A stretch of 64,000 nucleotides of DNA from Engraulis encrasicolus (Eukaryota > Chordata > Actinopteri > Clupeiformes > Engraulidae). Shown piece after piece: positions 49,028 to 60,180 of this stretch. The translations under genes and the position numbers were made by a program. Numbering within the stretch: the stretch's first letter is position 1; each line of letters opens with the position of its first letter. Location: positions 612,270 through 676,269 of the forward strand of contig NC_085859.1 in assembly GCF_034702125.1 (NCBI RefSeq), given 5' to 3'. The notes beneath the pieces are model-generated. The model did not search any database. It saw only the letters and a list, made by a program, of their open reading frames with translations, and had not been told where the DNA came from.

Positions 49028-50451
49028 CTCTTCTCTCTCTATATGTTGCCCCTGGGCTCCATCATCAGAGAGCACAATGTTGATTTTCATAGCTATGCCG
49101 ATGACACTCAACTATATATCTCTGTCGAGCCTAGCCAAACCACTGCCATTCATGCCTTGACTAAATGCATGTCTGCCATCACAGATTTGATTAACAGTAA
49201 CTTCCTCAAATTAAATGAGGATAAAACTGAAGTGTTGCTCATTGGGCCTAAGAAAAAACGTGCAAAACTCCACTCAAGCCTAGGTGACCTAAGCATGCAC
49301 ATTAAAGATAAGGTTACTAGCCTAGGTGTGGTCATAGACTCGGATTTGAGCTTTGAGCCTCACATCAACAAGATAACAAAATCTGCTTTTTTCCATCTTA
49401 GAAATGTCAACAAAGTGCGCGGCTTGGCCCCCCGACAAGACGCTGAAAAACATATTCATGCCTTTGTCACCAGTAGGATAGACTACTGCAATGCTCTCTT
49501 CTCTGTTCTCCCAAAAAAATTAATTGACAAATTGCAACTCATTCAAAATTCTGCGGCAAGAATCCTAACAAGAACCAGAATGAGAGAGCACATCTCTCCT
49601 GTCTTGGCAGACCTGCACTGGTTACCTGTCTCATACAGAATCGACTTTAAGATTCTGCTCACAGTATTTAAAGCATTAAATGGACTTGCCCCTAGTTATA
49701 TCTCAGACATGCTCTCTTTTTATGCCCCTGCTCGAGCTCTCAGGTCCACTGATGCCAAGCTGCTAAGGACCCCCACCCCACCCCCCCGCAGAAGAAGATC
49801 GGCGATGCCGCGTTTGCCTGCTATGCGCCCAAGAGATGGAACGCCCTCCCCATCGAGATCCGATCAGCCACCTCCGTCGACTCCTTCAAGAAGCAGCTGA
49901 AGACCCACCTCTTCATCCTTGCCAACTCCTAGCTGCCAAGGCGTCATAGTGTCCCAGCTGCCGCAGCGCCCTTACTACTCGCAACCAGCCCTGGCAGGGG
50001 GCTCCCCTAGGTGGCCGCTGGTCTCTGCCTGAGGTTTCTTCCTGACTATAGGGGGTCTTTTTTCTCAGACCTCACTGAGCTTTTTTCCCCCCTTACAAAC
50101 TATGAATCAAGCGAAAGGGAGTTTTTCCTCACCCCTGATGCCACCAGGGGCCGCACCTGAGCGCCCAATCTCTGTGTGACTATCTATGACTTATGATAGG
50201 CCCAGCCACTATGGACCTATGGACCACATCTAAGAATCCTGGTCCTAACCTACGTTGACCTTATGACTCTACATTCTCTGTCTATCTCTTCTTCCTCTGC
50301 CTTCCTGCTTTTTCTGCCTCTCCTCTATACCTCTCCTTCTAAATCTATCTCTAACAATGTTTTTTTCCCATTTGTTAAGCACTTTGAGTTACATGCCTTG
50401 TATGACACAGTGCTATACAAATACAATTATTATTATTATTATTATTATATT
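49028..50451 (+). mobile_element. L2/CR1-type LINE, 5'-truncated
   Basis: Begins inside the polymerase and ends in a (ATT)n run. Flanked by short AATTC repeats (49023-49027, 50452-50456). The duplicate block reads CTTCAATTCTTCTAAATC across the empty site near 56755. Its 3' untranslated region matches 13472-13780. Confidence 0.88.
49043..49932 (+). pseudogene. LINE reverse transcriptase C-terminal part
   Basis: Contains HSYADDTQLYISV (catalytic YADD box), LKLNEDKTEVLLIG, SLGVVIDSDLSF, SRIDYCNALF, LQLIQNSAARILT and LHWLPVSYRIDFKILL, in the order of L2/CR1 LINEs. At a poly-C run (about 49770-49790) the frame shifts; the expected ending (WNALPIEIRS...FKKQLKTHLF) continues in another frame to a TAG at 49930-49932. 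The 5' part of the enzyme is missing. Confidence 0.9.
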
Positions 50452-50884
50452 AATTCTTCTAAATCTGGCAGTGACTTTGTGAGCTCATGTAATGCGACAC
50501 TGGTGGCTTTGTAACAGTGCTTTAGACGGATGTGACCAATATTTCAAGACAGCCACACCCCTCTGGAAGACATCAAAATTGTTTATAGTATTTTTGGAGT
50601 TTGTTAGATGTCTTTTGTGGCATTTTTTCCCATAGGAAAGCAAAGTTGCCTAATAATTATGCACATTAATTATGCCCTGATATAGGCTATTGGGCTCCTC
50701 CGATCACACCGTCTCTTATTACACAAATATGCATGACTTGGAATGCTTAAATCCAATAGGTCAGCAGTGGTCAACAGTGGTCAAAAACTGTCCACAGTTT
50801 ATTTGTTCCTGACTGGAATCCTTTTAAATATATTTTAGTTCCTAACGTGAAAAACCCTTCAGACTTAGGCTATGTCTGCAATAA

Positions 50885-51462
50885 CCCTATCCAGACCGGG
50901 GGGGGGGGGGGGGGGCTAAAAGTGCCCGCACCAACTTTGATGTCGTATAACTCCTGAATGACTAAAGCTATGACTACGAAACTTTGTGACTTTTCCTAGA
51001 ATGAAGTTGGCTACAATGTGATACCAAAAGATTAGGTTTATCATTTGTGTTGTTGCCATGGCAACGGTTTTCTGACAGGTACGCCTGACCAAAAATCACT
51101 AATCTAAGCCTCATCATCATCACTTTTCATATTTTTTTACATTTTCATTAGCATCAGACACCCTTGTGAACATTTGAAGTGGTCTGATGCACATAATAAC
51201 CAAAATTGATGTGCATTACCCAAGTTAAATGGAAAATACATTAAGGTGACATTTTGGGCAATAAAATCAGGAAATGATGTCATAATGACGTCATAATATC
51301 CAATAATGACACCAAACTGATGTCATTCATAGATCTTTGGCTGAATATCATCCCCTCCAAGTTTGGTGGTCATACGCCATTCGGTTCCTAAGTTATGAGG
51401 GGGGGGTCAAAAGAGCCCCCCCCCGGTCCCAGGAATGCCAAAAAAGCCCGGTCTGGATAGGG
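50885..51462. mobile_element. TTAA-type transposon, family C copy 3
   Basis: Left flank ATAA (50881-50884), right TTAA (51463-51466); ends CCCTATCCAGACCGGGG and CCCGGTCTGGATAGGG. The duplicate block has the empty site GCAATAATGGGG near 57175, so the original target may have been ATAA. Confidence 0.9.
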
Positions 51463-51944
51463 TTAATTGGGGAAATTATTTGTGTGTTTATTTATATAAG
51501 ATACAAAAAATAACACCCATTTTGTGCATTAAAAACAGCCTAAATCACAACTTTTAATCCATTAGCTATTAAAATACATTAATTGTGGAAGTTATTATAG
51601 TGAAAGATTTAGACTTCCATTAGAAATGAATGCGGGCCATTTTCGGTCCCTGTCTAGAAATTAGTGATTTAATAACAAATTCATGTTTATTCGTAAAATA
51701 AAAATATAAGAACATTAAAAAAAAATACTTTTTTGAATTAAGGACCACCTATGTAATTACTTTTAGAAGAATTATGAAATGCATCATTACCAAGTCATCA
51801 GTCTCGTAAGAAAAATTGAGAAGAATTTAAGGTGGAGCTACAAAAAAGAATTACCTAGCAGTCCTATAATATTACACAACAGAAACCTACACCAAGTGTC
51901 CAGAAGAACAGGGCTTCGAGCACTCAGAGGTATGGCCAAGGTAA

Positions 51945-52448
51945 AGGGCCGTACACACACGTCGCTGCTATTTACTCGCTACTTGCTCACTCGCCTACTT
52001 GCCACTCGCTCTGGGTGATTTTGTTTACTGGTTGTCATGGTTCCCGCTGTCCGCGCCAATAACGTCCGTACGAAACAAAATGTATGGCTACGCTGTTTAA
52101 CGTTGATCGTATGCTGTGCACAACCATGCATATGAGCCTTTGACGGTGTACACTGTATGTATTTTCCTCAACACTTTTAACCAAAGTGTGATGGCGTGCA
52201 GAAGTTGGGTGGTCAGAACACCACAGGGGCAACGTCACCTGTCAATAATCTGTATTCTGCATTCCAATTGGTTACTCGCTTAACTCGCGTCGCTCGAAGA
52301 TAAAATAAGTTTATCTCGGAACCCGCCCACATCGCATCGCTTGTACTCTCCTCGCCTACTCGCCAGCGAGACTCGCTGGAACACGTAGACATTCTATTGA
52401 CTTCATCCGCTGAGCGAGTAACTAGCAGCGACGTGTGTGTACGGCCCT
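51945..52448. mobile_element. PIF/Harbinger-like MITE, element M
   Basis: Terminal repeats AGGGCCGTACACACACGTCG and CGACGTGTGTGTACGGCCCT, with 3-bp target TAA at 51942-51944 and 52449-52451; unit 1 reads AAGGTAAGAAGGG across the empty site. TAA duplication is typical of PIF/Harbinger. The interior is rich in ACTCGC-type repeats. No transposase. Confidence 0.83.
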
Positions 52449-53271
52449 TAAGAAGGGATGACACTAGACAAGTTCATTAAGTCAAGACTGGGTCAAAAAT
52501 ACCTGGGGACAGAGTTTTCAAAGTTAGGCCTATATGGACTAGGGAAAGTGACTCTTGACAGACAGGGTGGTTGCGCCCATGGCTGGATCATTGAGAGGAA
52601 GACATTTGCATCTTTTGAAGACCATGGTATTTATGCTGTACTTTGCTGGCATTTGAGTGGAACTCAGGAACTCATGTAAGTGTGCACATTGCTGATCTAG
52701 CCATAGACTCATCTACCTGGTCCATTAACAGTCACCTTCACTAGTTCATAAAACCATTGGAAAAAAACGGTCTAAAGACATTTGGTCGCCTTAGGATTAT
52801 AGGGTTCTATCTGACTTCTGACGAGTTCTGAGATATTGAGGTTTAAAGATTTTGTACTCTGTAGTTCAGATGTGGCATGTGGAATAAGTTTATTTGATAC
52901 ACTAGACTTAAAGACACCTTCAATGAACTGTAAATCTGAAATATTGAAATTATTGAACATTTGGAAGTGGTGTTTTTTAAAACAGGTAAAATGTAGATAG
53001 AACCTTATTGCACTGAAATCGCCAAATGTTTTTAGGATTATAAGGTTCTATCTACCAAAACATCAAAATTAACAATAATTTCTGAACAAAACTCATAGAT
53101 TACTAATAAAATAGTTGTAAAAACATTGTTTAAAGAAAATTAAGTGGTATTTGGAGATTGCAGGCCACTGTATGCATTGCTGTAAGATGCGATTTTGCAC
53201 TGTATAACTTGTGCACTCTGTAGATCATAATTGGCATATGGAATAGGTTTATTTGATACACTACACTTTAA

Positions 53272-53843
53272 CCCTATTCAGACTGGGCTTTTTTGGCATT
53301 CCTGGGCCTGGGGGGGGGGGGGGCTCTTTTGACCCCCCCCTCATAACTCATGAACGGAATATGGTATGACCACCAAACTTTGGGGAGATGATCTACATAT
53401 GGACATCTATGAATGACATAATTTTTGTGTCATTATCTGGTATTATGACGTCATTATGACATCATCTGTTTATAATACCTAAAATCTCGCCATAATGTAT
53501 TTTCCATCAAATTTAGGTAATGCACTTAAATTTTAATGATTCTATGCTTACGACCACTTTAATGCTCACGAAGCTGTCTGATGCTAATGGAAATAACAAA
53601 AAAATATGAAAAAGGAACAATAATGAGACTTAGATCAGTGATTTTCGGTCAGACATACCTGTCAGAAAACCGTTGCCATGGCAACGGCAAAAAGGATAAA
53701 CATAATCTTTTGGTACTAAACTGTAGCCAACTAAATGTTAGGAAAAGTCACCAAGTTTCCTAGTCATACTTTAAGTCGTTAAGGAATTATACTACATCAA
53801 AGTTGGTGCGGGCACGTTTAGCCCCCCCCCAGTCTNGATAGGG
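53272..53843. mobile_element. TTAA-type transposon, family C copy 4 (inverted)
   Basis: TTAA at 53268-53271 and 53844-53847; ends CCCTATTCAGACTGGG and CCCAGTCTNGATAGGG. One base is unresolved (N at 53836), next to a poly-C run. Confidence 0.9.
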
Positions 53844-54676
53844 TTAAGACACCTTAAATTAACTCTAAATCTGAAATATTTAAATAATTGAAAAATTGGA
53901 AGTGGTGTTTTTTAAACAGGTAACATGTAGATAGAACCTTAATGGGAACCTTTTTCAGAATTATAGGGTTCTATCCTCCAAAACACAAAAAATAAACAAT
54001 AATATCTGAACAAAACTCAGAGAATATGAATAAAATGGTGGTAACAACACTGTTTAAAGAATATTAAATGGTATTTGGAGATTGCAGGCCACTCTGGGCC
54101 TATATATTGTATGTATTTATACAATTGTTAGATCTGGTCAAATTATTTAAGAATTTCTGATTGGACGAGAGGCAATGTGGAAATGCTGCACAGATATTAT
54201 ATCAAAAAAGTATATAGGTGAGATGGTAAAAAAAGTCAAGCATTCAAGGAAGGTGCAAAAAGTAAAGAAGAGAAGTATAGGACCTTTTCCCATTTACAGA
54301 ATTCTTGTAAATCTTAGTAACTTTTGATACAGATTAGATGGTTGGTTATGCCTGCCAAAGTTGCATGCCTCTCCTCATCTCATCACCGTTTGAGGACAAT
54401 AATGTATTGAATTATACTACAACTTAGACTACTTAGCTGACACATGTTATCATCAGACCACTCAGGGATTAATTATGACTCCAGGGGCCCCTCTACCCAT
54501 GGACGTCACTATATTCCAAACATGTTTGTGAGTTTAACTTAGATATTAGAGACCCTTTGTTATTAGGGGTTCAGGGGCTTGTCCCCCAAGAGGAGGGGGG
54601 GAGCCTAATTTTAACACAATACGAGAATGTAGCCCAAAAATGTAGATTTTTTTTAGCCATAGCCCATGGCCTACTG

Positions 54677-54959
54677 CAGGGGTGGGGATTAGTGAACCCA
54701 TGTCTCAAAGCAAGAGCCGTAATCATCTTATCCGCCACCGATATACTCTTTAATGTTATGCAGCTTCACATGAAATATGACATGTTTTGTAAAGGAATCT
54801 CAGGAATTACATTTGCAATACAATTAAGGTGCATTTTCAGGGGACCTATGTGAAGGTGGGGTCTGTTGTGAAGGTGACTGCCTTCAATATAAGCCTAAAG
54901 TGCAGGGGGAAATCCTGATTTGTGTTCAAAGTAAGGATGCAAAAGTTTCCCCACCCCTG
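54677..54959. mobile_element. Short hAT-like element, element P
   Basis: Ends CAGGGGTGGGGA and TCCCCACCCCTG are perfect 12-bp inverted repeats; flanks GCCTACTG (54669-54676) and GCATAGTG (54960-54967) match at six of eight bases, the hAT duplication length. 283 bp, no coding capacity. Confidence 0.8.
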
Positions 54960-55150
54960 GCATAGTGGTTAAGGAGACTTTAAAGCTAATTGTTACAGGT
55001 TCAAATCCCACCATCTCACTCCCTGGCTGAGATGCCCTTGAGCAAGAAACCTAACCCCTTACTTCTCCAGGGACTATAGACAATACCCTGTACCAATGCC
55101 CTGTCCTGTAAGTCCCTTTGGATGAGGGCCTAATGTTATGTAATGTACTG
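54960..55150 (+). mobile_element. tRNA-derived SINE
   Basis: A box TAGTGGTTAAGG (54963-54974) and B box GGTTCAAATCC (54998-55008) form a split RNA polymerase III promoter. Then comes CCCTTGAGCAAGAAACCTAA, close to the CCTTGAGCAAGGCA core of fish V-type SINEs. The tail CCCTTTGGATGAGGGCC...TAATGTTATGTAATG resembles a LINE-matched 3' end. The 5' end abuts element P, which may have cut off the first bases. Confidence 0.85.
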
Positions 55151-57302
55151 TAAAATATATACCAGGTACAGATCTGTCAGCACTGCAATACAATTCAAAT
55201 GTGCATTACAGTCAATGTTTTTGTATAGTAGGCCTATGGAGTTATGTGTCTAACATATTGCATTTACTGCAGTAAAAGTGTAAGCTTACTTGTTAGACTA
55301 TTCCAGGGCTCCATATAATAAATTACAACAGGTAGGCCTACCTGCTTTTCACATTCAGGGAATGAATAATGATATGCACAATGTTTTAAAAGTGATATTG
55401 AAATTTTATTGTGGATGATGAGCTTTAGGGCCCCCTTGGTTCTTGCGGTCACTTGGCCTGGGTGGGTCGGTGTAATCTGTCATTGAACCCACAACATTAT
55501 CTTAAATAGGCCTAATATGCTAAAAACCACTAAAAAAATCTTAACATCAGCTTAAATTTACCAAAAAGTAAAGGTCCAATAGGTGCTGCACATAATGTGC
55601 ACCTGTTCCACAGATGACACCTGGGAAAGGCTAGCCATGGCAAGATTCGATAGAGCTAGCTAGATAGAGAGATTTTATGTTAACGTTTGTCCCATTATTG
55701 CAGTGGGAACCAAAAAGTGTAAAAATAATAATAATTAGTGACCCAAAGCCATATATTAAATAGTTAGATATTACCATGCTGGTACGCCATGCGTAACGAG
55801 CGAGCACTTTGGTCAAATACAAACACTGTCTACAAGTCTAAAACACGTGCGTAACGTTTACCGTCATTATACCTTCCCATATAAATAAGGACTGCTTGGC
55901 TCAGTAAAATCGACTGTGATAGTATCTCATCGACATCGTGTGATAAGGTAGGCCTAATATTGATAGCTAGTTTGGTCATGTCCATGATACTACTGGCTAC
56001 TTTTTGAGCAATTCTGACCCAACGCAACGCAAAACCTAATGTTGCCTCTTATACGCACAGCTAATTGGCAAGCATGGTATTAAGAATTGTCACGTTTGTT
56101 CTTTGAATGTGTTTCGAACTCAACTTTCTAACATGGGCTACATCAGTGTCACCGTAAGTTGCAAGATCTGTCCAACTTGGTGCATAGCTCCGCCTTTTGC
56201 TGATTAATTAAGCGGGGTGCATTGGAGTCGCCATCCTTGCTTTGAATGGCAAACAGAAGCTCATATTTGCAATATTTTGAGAGGCAATGTTAGCACTGAG
56301 ACTGGAGACATGCGTTGGTATCATAACAAACGAAAAAGCAGCTGATTAGCCGCTTTGCAAAGCTGCTACGTTCAATTGCGTCAGATAGAACCCTATAATT
56401 CTAAGTTGAAGTGCGGTTTTGCAGATAGAACCTTCTGGTTCTGAGGATTAAACGGTGAAAAATGCATAAAACGTTAAAAAACACATTCTAGGATGTAAAG
56501 CAGTGCTACTATAATATGACTATGGCAATAACTCAATTTCGACCAAAATGTCAGATAGAACCTTATAATCCTAGAGCGACGATTTCTTGACCCTTGACTT
56601 GAGTTTCTTGTTGAGTGGTCTTCAGGTTTCAGCCTGTTTTACCTTGGCCATGTCTCTGAGTGCTGAATACAATGTTCTTGTGGACACTCAATATAGGTTT
56701 CAGTTCTGGAATATAACAGCACTGCAGGTAATACTTTTGTGGTAGTTTCATCTTCAATTCTTCTAAATCTGGTAGTGACTTACTGTAAGCTCATGTCAAT
56801 TGACACTGATGGCTTTGTAACAGTGCTTTAGACGGATGTGACCAATATTTAAAGACAGCCACAACCCTTTGGAAGACATCAAAATTGTTTATAGTATTTT
56901 TGGAGTTTGTTAGATGTCTTTTGTGGCATATTTTCCCATAGGAAAGCAAAGTTGCCTAATAATTATGCATATTAATTATGCCCTGATATAGGCTATTGGG
57001 CTCCTCCGATCACACCGTCTCTTATTACACAAATATGCATGACTTGGAATGCTTAAATCCAATAGGTCAGCAGTGGTCAACAGTGGTCAAAAACAGTTTA
57101 TTTGTTCCTGACTGGAATCCTTTTAAACATATTTTAGTTCCTAACGTGAAACACTTCAGACTTAGGCTATGTCTGCAATAATGGGGAAAATTATTTGTGT
57201 GTTTATTTAGGCTATATAAGATACAAAAAATAACACCCATTTTGTGCATTAAAAACAGCCTAAATCACAACTTTTAATCCATTAGCTATTGAAATAAATT
57301 AA

Positions 57303-58609
57303 CCCTTATGTTGTGTTCGGGTCATTTTTGACCCGTTTTCAAGTTTTAGTGTGGAAAAAAACACACTTTCCTTTATTTTCTTGGAATAAGGCTTCATCTA
57401 ATCCTCAGTCACAATCATTTCAACACAAAAAAAATATGTTTTATCATTTTAGTAAATTTTAAAGGTCCAAAAAAAAAAAAAGTTACATCTGTGGTGTTCG
57501 GGGGTCAAAATTGACCCGGTATAGATTTTTTGTTGTTTTATGCATTTCTGAAAAGCTGTTGGTTGCCCTTTGTCTTCAGTTTGGTGATTTATGGTGAGGA
57601 AAATATATTTCTTGCCTGAACTTTTTTTTTGCCAGCTTTTTGATATTAAAAATCCAATATGGCCGCCGGACAGTCCCATACACTACAATATGTCATATCT
57701 CCTGTTGTGAAAGGAGTACAGATGTATTTCTGGTGTCTACTCATATGTTTTCATGGTCAGGGAATCCATTTCTGCATTATAAAATGAGATTTTTTGCACA
57801 TTTGTTTGCAAAATACATTTTTGCACATTATTTTTTCCAAAAAACGTATCAAAAATTCATAATGGCACCCAAACCTGTAGAACTGGTCTTATACTTTCCA
57901 TAAAGTTGATGTGGCAATGACATAATGGTCCATGTTCATAGCATAGGGGATTCAGATGAATAGTGTGACTTTTTTCATGTTCATTGAGGTGTTCATTTCC
58001 AATACCTTTGCATTAGATTGGCGGAATAGCTGTGACTCTGACAGAATTGTTATTTTGTATATTTACCACACTAAAATCATATAAATATTGAAAAACACCA
58101 AGTCAACATATTTAAACATTAATTTTATGCACTGAAAAACTAATTTAGTTGACATTTGGTCTTTATCCTGCTATAAATCTCTTTGGGTTGGTTTGGACCC
58201 GAACACCACAAATGCCACTCTTGATGATATTTTTTAATATTAGAGAAAAACTAATAAAATAAATTTGGGGATTGTTGTACTCTCATATCAGCTGTAATAC
58301 ATGGACAACATAATCACTAATTGTATCACTTTGGGAGGTATTAATAGTGAATTTATGCAGATTTTCATAGTTTTGGTCATCAAAAACGATTTGCATAATG
58401 TAAGATAAAAGATCTTTAAAGTCAAAAAGATGAATACATCAAGTAATATTTCCTTGGATATGAATACATACCAAGTTAGCCATGAGATGAAAAACAATAT
58501 TTGATGATAACTAGTGATTTTGGGTATTTTATAGCTGAGTTTTGTTATCACGGGTCAAAAATGACCCGAACACCACAGGTGTATGCAGCTTATGAACACA
58601 ACACAAGGG
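57303..58609. mobile_element. TTAA-type transposon, family A copy 5
   Basis: Left TTAA 57299-57302, right ATAA 58610-58613 (one change). Ends CCCTTATGTTGTGTTCGGG and GAACACAACACAAGGG; 1,307 bp, uninterrupted. Unit 1 shows the empty site ACATTAATTGTGG near 51590. Confidence 0.92.
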
Positions 58610-59043
58610 ATAAATGTGGAAGTTATTATAGTGACAGATTTAGACTTCCATTAGAAATGAATGCGGGCCATTTTCGGTCCAGGTCTAGAAATTAGTGATT
58701 TAATTCCAAATTCATGTTTATTTGTAAAATAAAAATATAAGAACATTTTAAAAAATACTTTTTTGAATTAAGGACCACCTATGTAATTACTTTTAGAAGA
58801 ATTATTGGATAAAATGTATTGGTTTTAGAAGTTGTGTGAGAGAATACATGATTAATGCTCAGAAATACATTGGAAATGAATGCGGGTCTATTTAGACCCA
58901 TGTTATGCGTTAGTGTGAGTCCAATGGCTTATGCATTAAAGGGTTAATATGTCAATGAAACATTGAAAAATAATGTCCTGCTATTTCGCAAGTCGCGACC
59001 CTCATCTGCTCTGCGCGTTTCCCTCCCCTCCCTCACACACACA

Positions 59044-59092
<49 letters not shown>

Positions 59093-60180
59093 GCAGGCAC
59101 AGTGACAGGCAGCGTCAGTGCGCACAGCAGTAGCCTTCTTTTCAGTGCAATTCTGGCTGGAAAAAATATTGTTGCCCATTTATCCATGACGAAGAAGTTT
59201 ATGCAGTCATGAAATAGTGGTGGTGCTGTCGCACAGCAAACATCTTTCTCTAACGATGCATTTTTTCGGAACTTCTCCACTCCCTGACGCTTTCATTAAC
59301 CTGCTACCCGATGGTCGTTGTCTGATCTTTTTTTCAATGTTCGCAAATGTTTGTAATTTAAGGGTCTATGCGTAGGCACAAGCCTTTTGATAAGATTCGC
59401 TTTAGTGCAGATCGCAAAGGATTCGGAAGTGTGCAGTTTTGTGACTTGTTTCAGTCAAGGACACTGAAATAGGAAGTGAACGGTCCTTCCACGCTTTCAG
59501 ATGTGTTATTGTAATAACGTCTCGCGAATGCATGCAACCATGGACACAACCATGTCAACGAGAGCGCGTGTGCCATCACAACTTTGCATCAAGCAAATAA
59601 TATGCAACAGCTTGCAATACGCTCACGAGAGAGAGAGAGAGAGAGAGACGTCTTCCAACAGGTGCCGTGCCATTGTAACGCTTGCATACAGTGACCTGGC
59701 TACTGTAGGCCTACCCCGCGACGTTCTTGAGGCCTGTAGGCCTATAGCCTACTCACAAGTATTTTTTCATAACGTGCAGTCCCTTTTACCCCCGAAGTCG
59801 TTCTAAAATATCGATAGAGATTTATGAGTGTTGCAGCCATGATTTTTTTTTACACATTGGACGGACTGGTTTATAAGACACTCTGGCAGTTTTTGACAAT
59901 ATTTAATTCTGACAATGTCATTTTAATCATTGATTTCCCCAAATGGTATTTTAGTTTGACAATCTTATAGAGAAATGTAGATAAGAGGAAATTAATGTAA
60001 TATTTTAGTTGACTTAAATTATTTTAGATTTCGTTGACTAAAATTGTATGAATTTTAGTCGACTGAAACTAGACTAAAACAAAAATGATTTAGATTAAAT
60101 TGTGACTAAAACTAAAATTACATTGTCGTCAAGAGACTAAAACTAAACTAAATTAGAAATTCCTGTCAAAATTAACACTG

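Larger units (their letters stand above)
45031..50884. mobile_element. Transposon of the TGTGCAGAATTATTAGGC family, heavily interrupted
   Basis: The left end ACTGTGTGCAGAATTATTAGG (45031) has an internal repeat GTGCATAATTATTAGGC at 46278. The mirror GCCTAATAATTATGCAC is at 50650, so the ends are IR/DR-like. The outer right terminus is not found, so the end coordinate is approximate. Tc1/mariner membership is likely but not proven. Inside are K, A copy 4, B copy 4 and a LINE, with C copy 3 at the right border. Confidence 0.65.
52784..56580. mobile_element. DNA element N with repeated GGTTCTATCTGAC motif
   Basis: The left end GGTCGCCTTAGGATTATAGG and right end CCTTATAATCCTAGAGCGAC are inverted repeats; unit 1 has neither and reads ACATTTCTTG across the site. 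The motif GGATTATAGGGTTCTATC is repeated inward from the left (52791, 53032, 53956) and in mirror form from the right (56380, 56421, 56551). A segment at about 52855-52990 is repeated at about 53215-53270 plus 53848-53940. No transposase is found; superfamily unknown. The part between 54100 and 56380 includes other inserts. Confidence 0.68.
46429..58797. repeat. Tandem duplication of a 1.42-kb core, two units with different inserts
   Basis: Unit 1 is 46429-51767 and unit 2 is 51768-58797. Each unit runs from the middle of the TGTGCAG-family transposon into family D sequence. The junction at 51768-51775 is AGAATTAT, an 8-bp identity shared with the start (46429-46436) and the source of the end (58798-58805). 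Subtracting inserts leaves about 1,431 bases in unit 1 and about 1,412 in unit 2. Confidence 0.87.
29460..58943. mobile_element. TTAA-type transposon, family D, host of most nested elements
   Basis: TTAA at 29456-29459 and 58944-58947; ends CCCTTTAACGCATAAC and TTATGCATTAAAGGG. The palindromic motif GGGTCTTAATAGACCC (29478-29493) recurs as GGGTCTAWATAGACC near 29663, 44780 and 58887. Near its left end are tandem units of roughly 220 bp (ATTTCCTATGTAATTTCATC at 29690 and 44802). No transposase is seen. Confidence 0.87.
29334..60180. mobile_element. hAT-type element, expanded to 30.8 kb by nested insertions
   Basis: Terminal repeats CAGTGTTAATTTCG and CAAAATTAACACTG; perfect 8-bp target duplication CACTGGTT at 29326-29333 and 60181-60188, diagnostic of hAT. 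Its own sequence is only about 1.36 kb (29334-29455 and 58948-60180). It is non-autonomous and interrupts a LINE polymerase frame. The right part holds a (CA)n at about 59036-59090 and a (GA)n at 59630-59648. Confidence 0.92.

Noticed and set aside
59501..59806. 101-residue frame in the right part of the hAT element
   Set aside because: Includes a (GA)n run and has no domain; probably chance.
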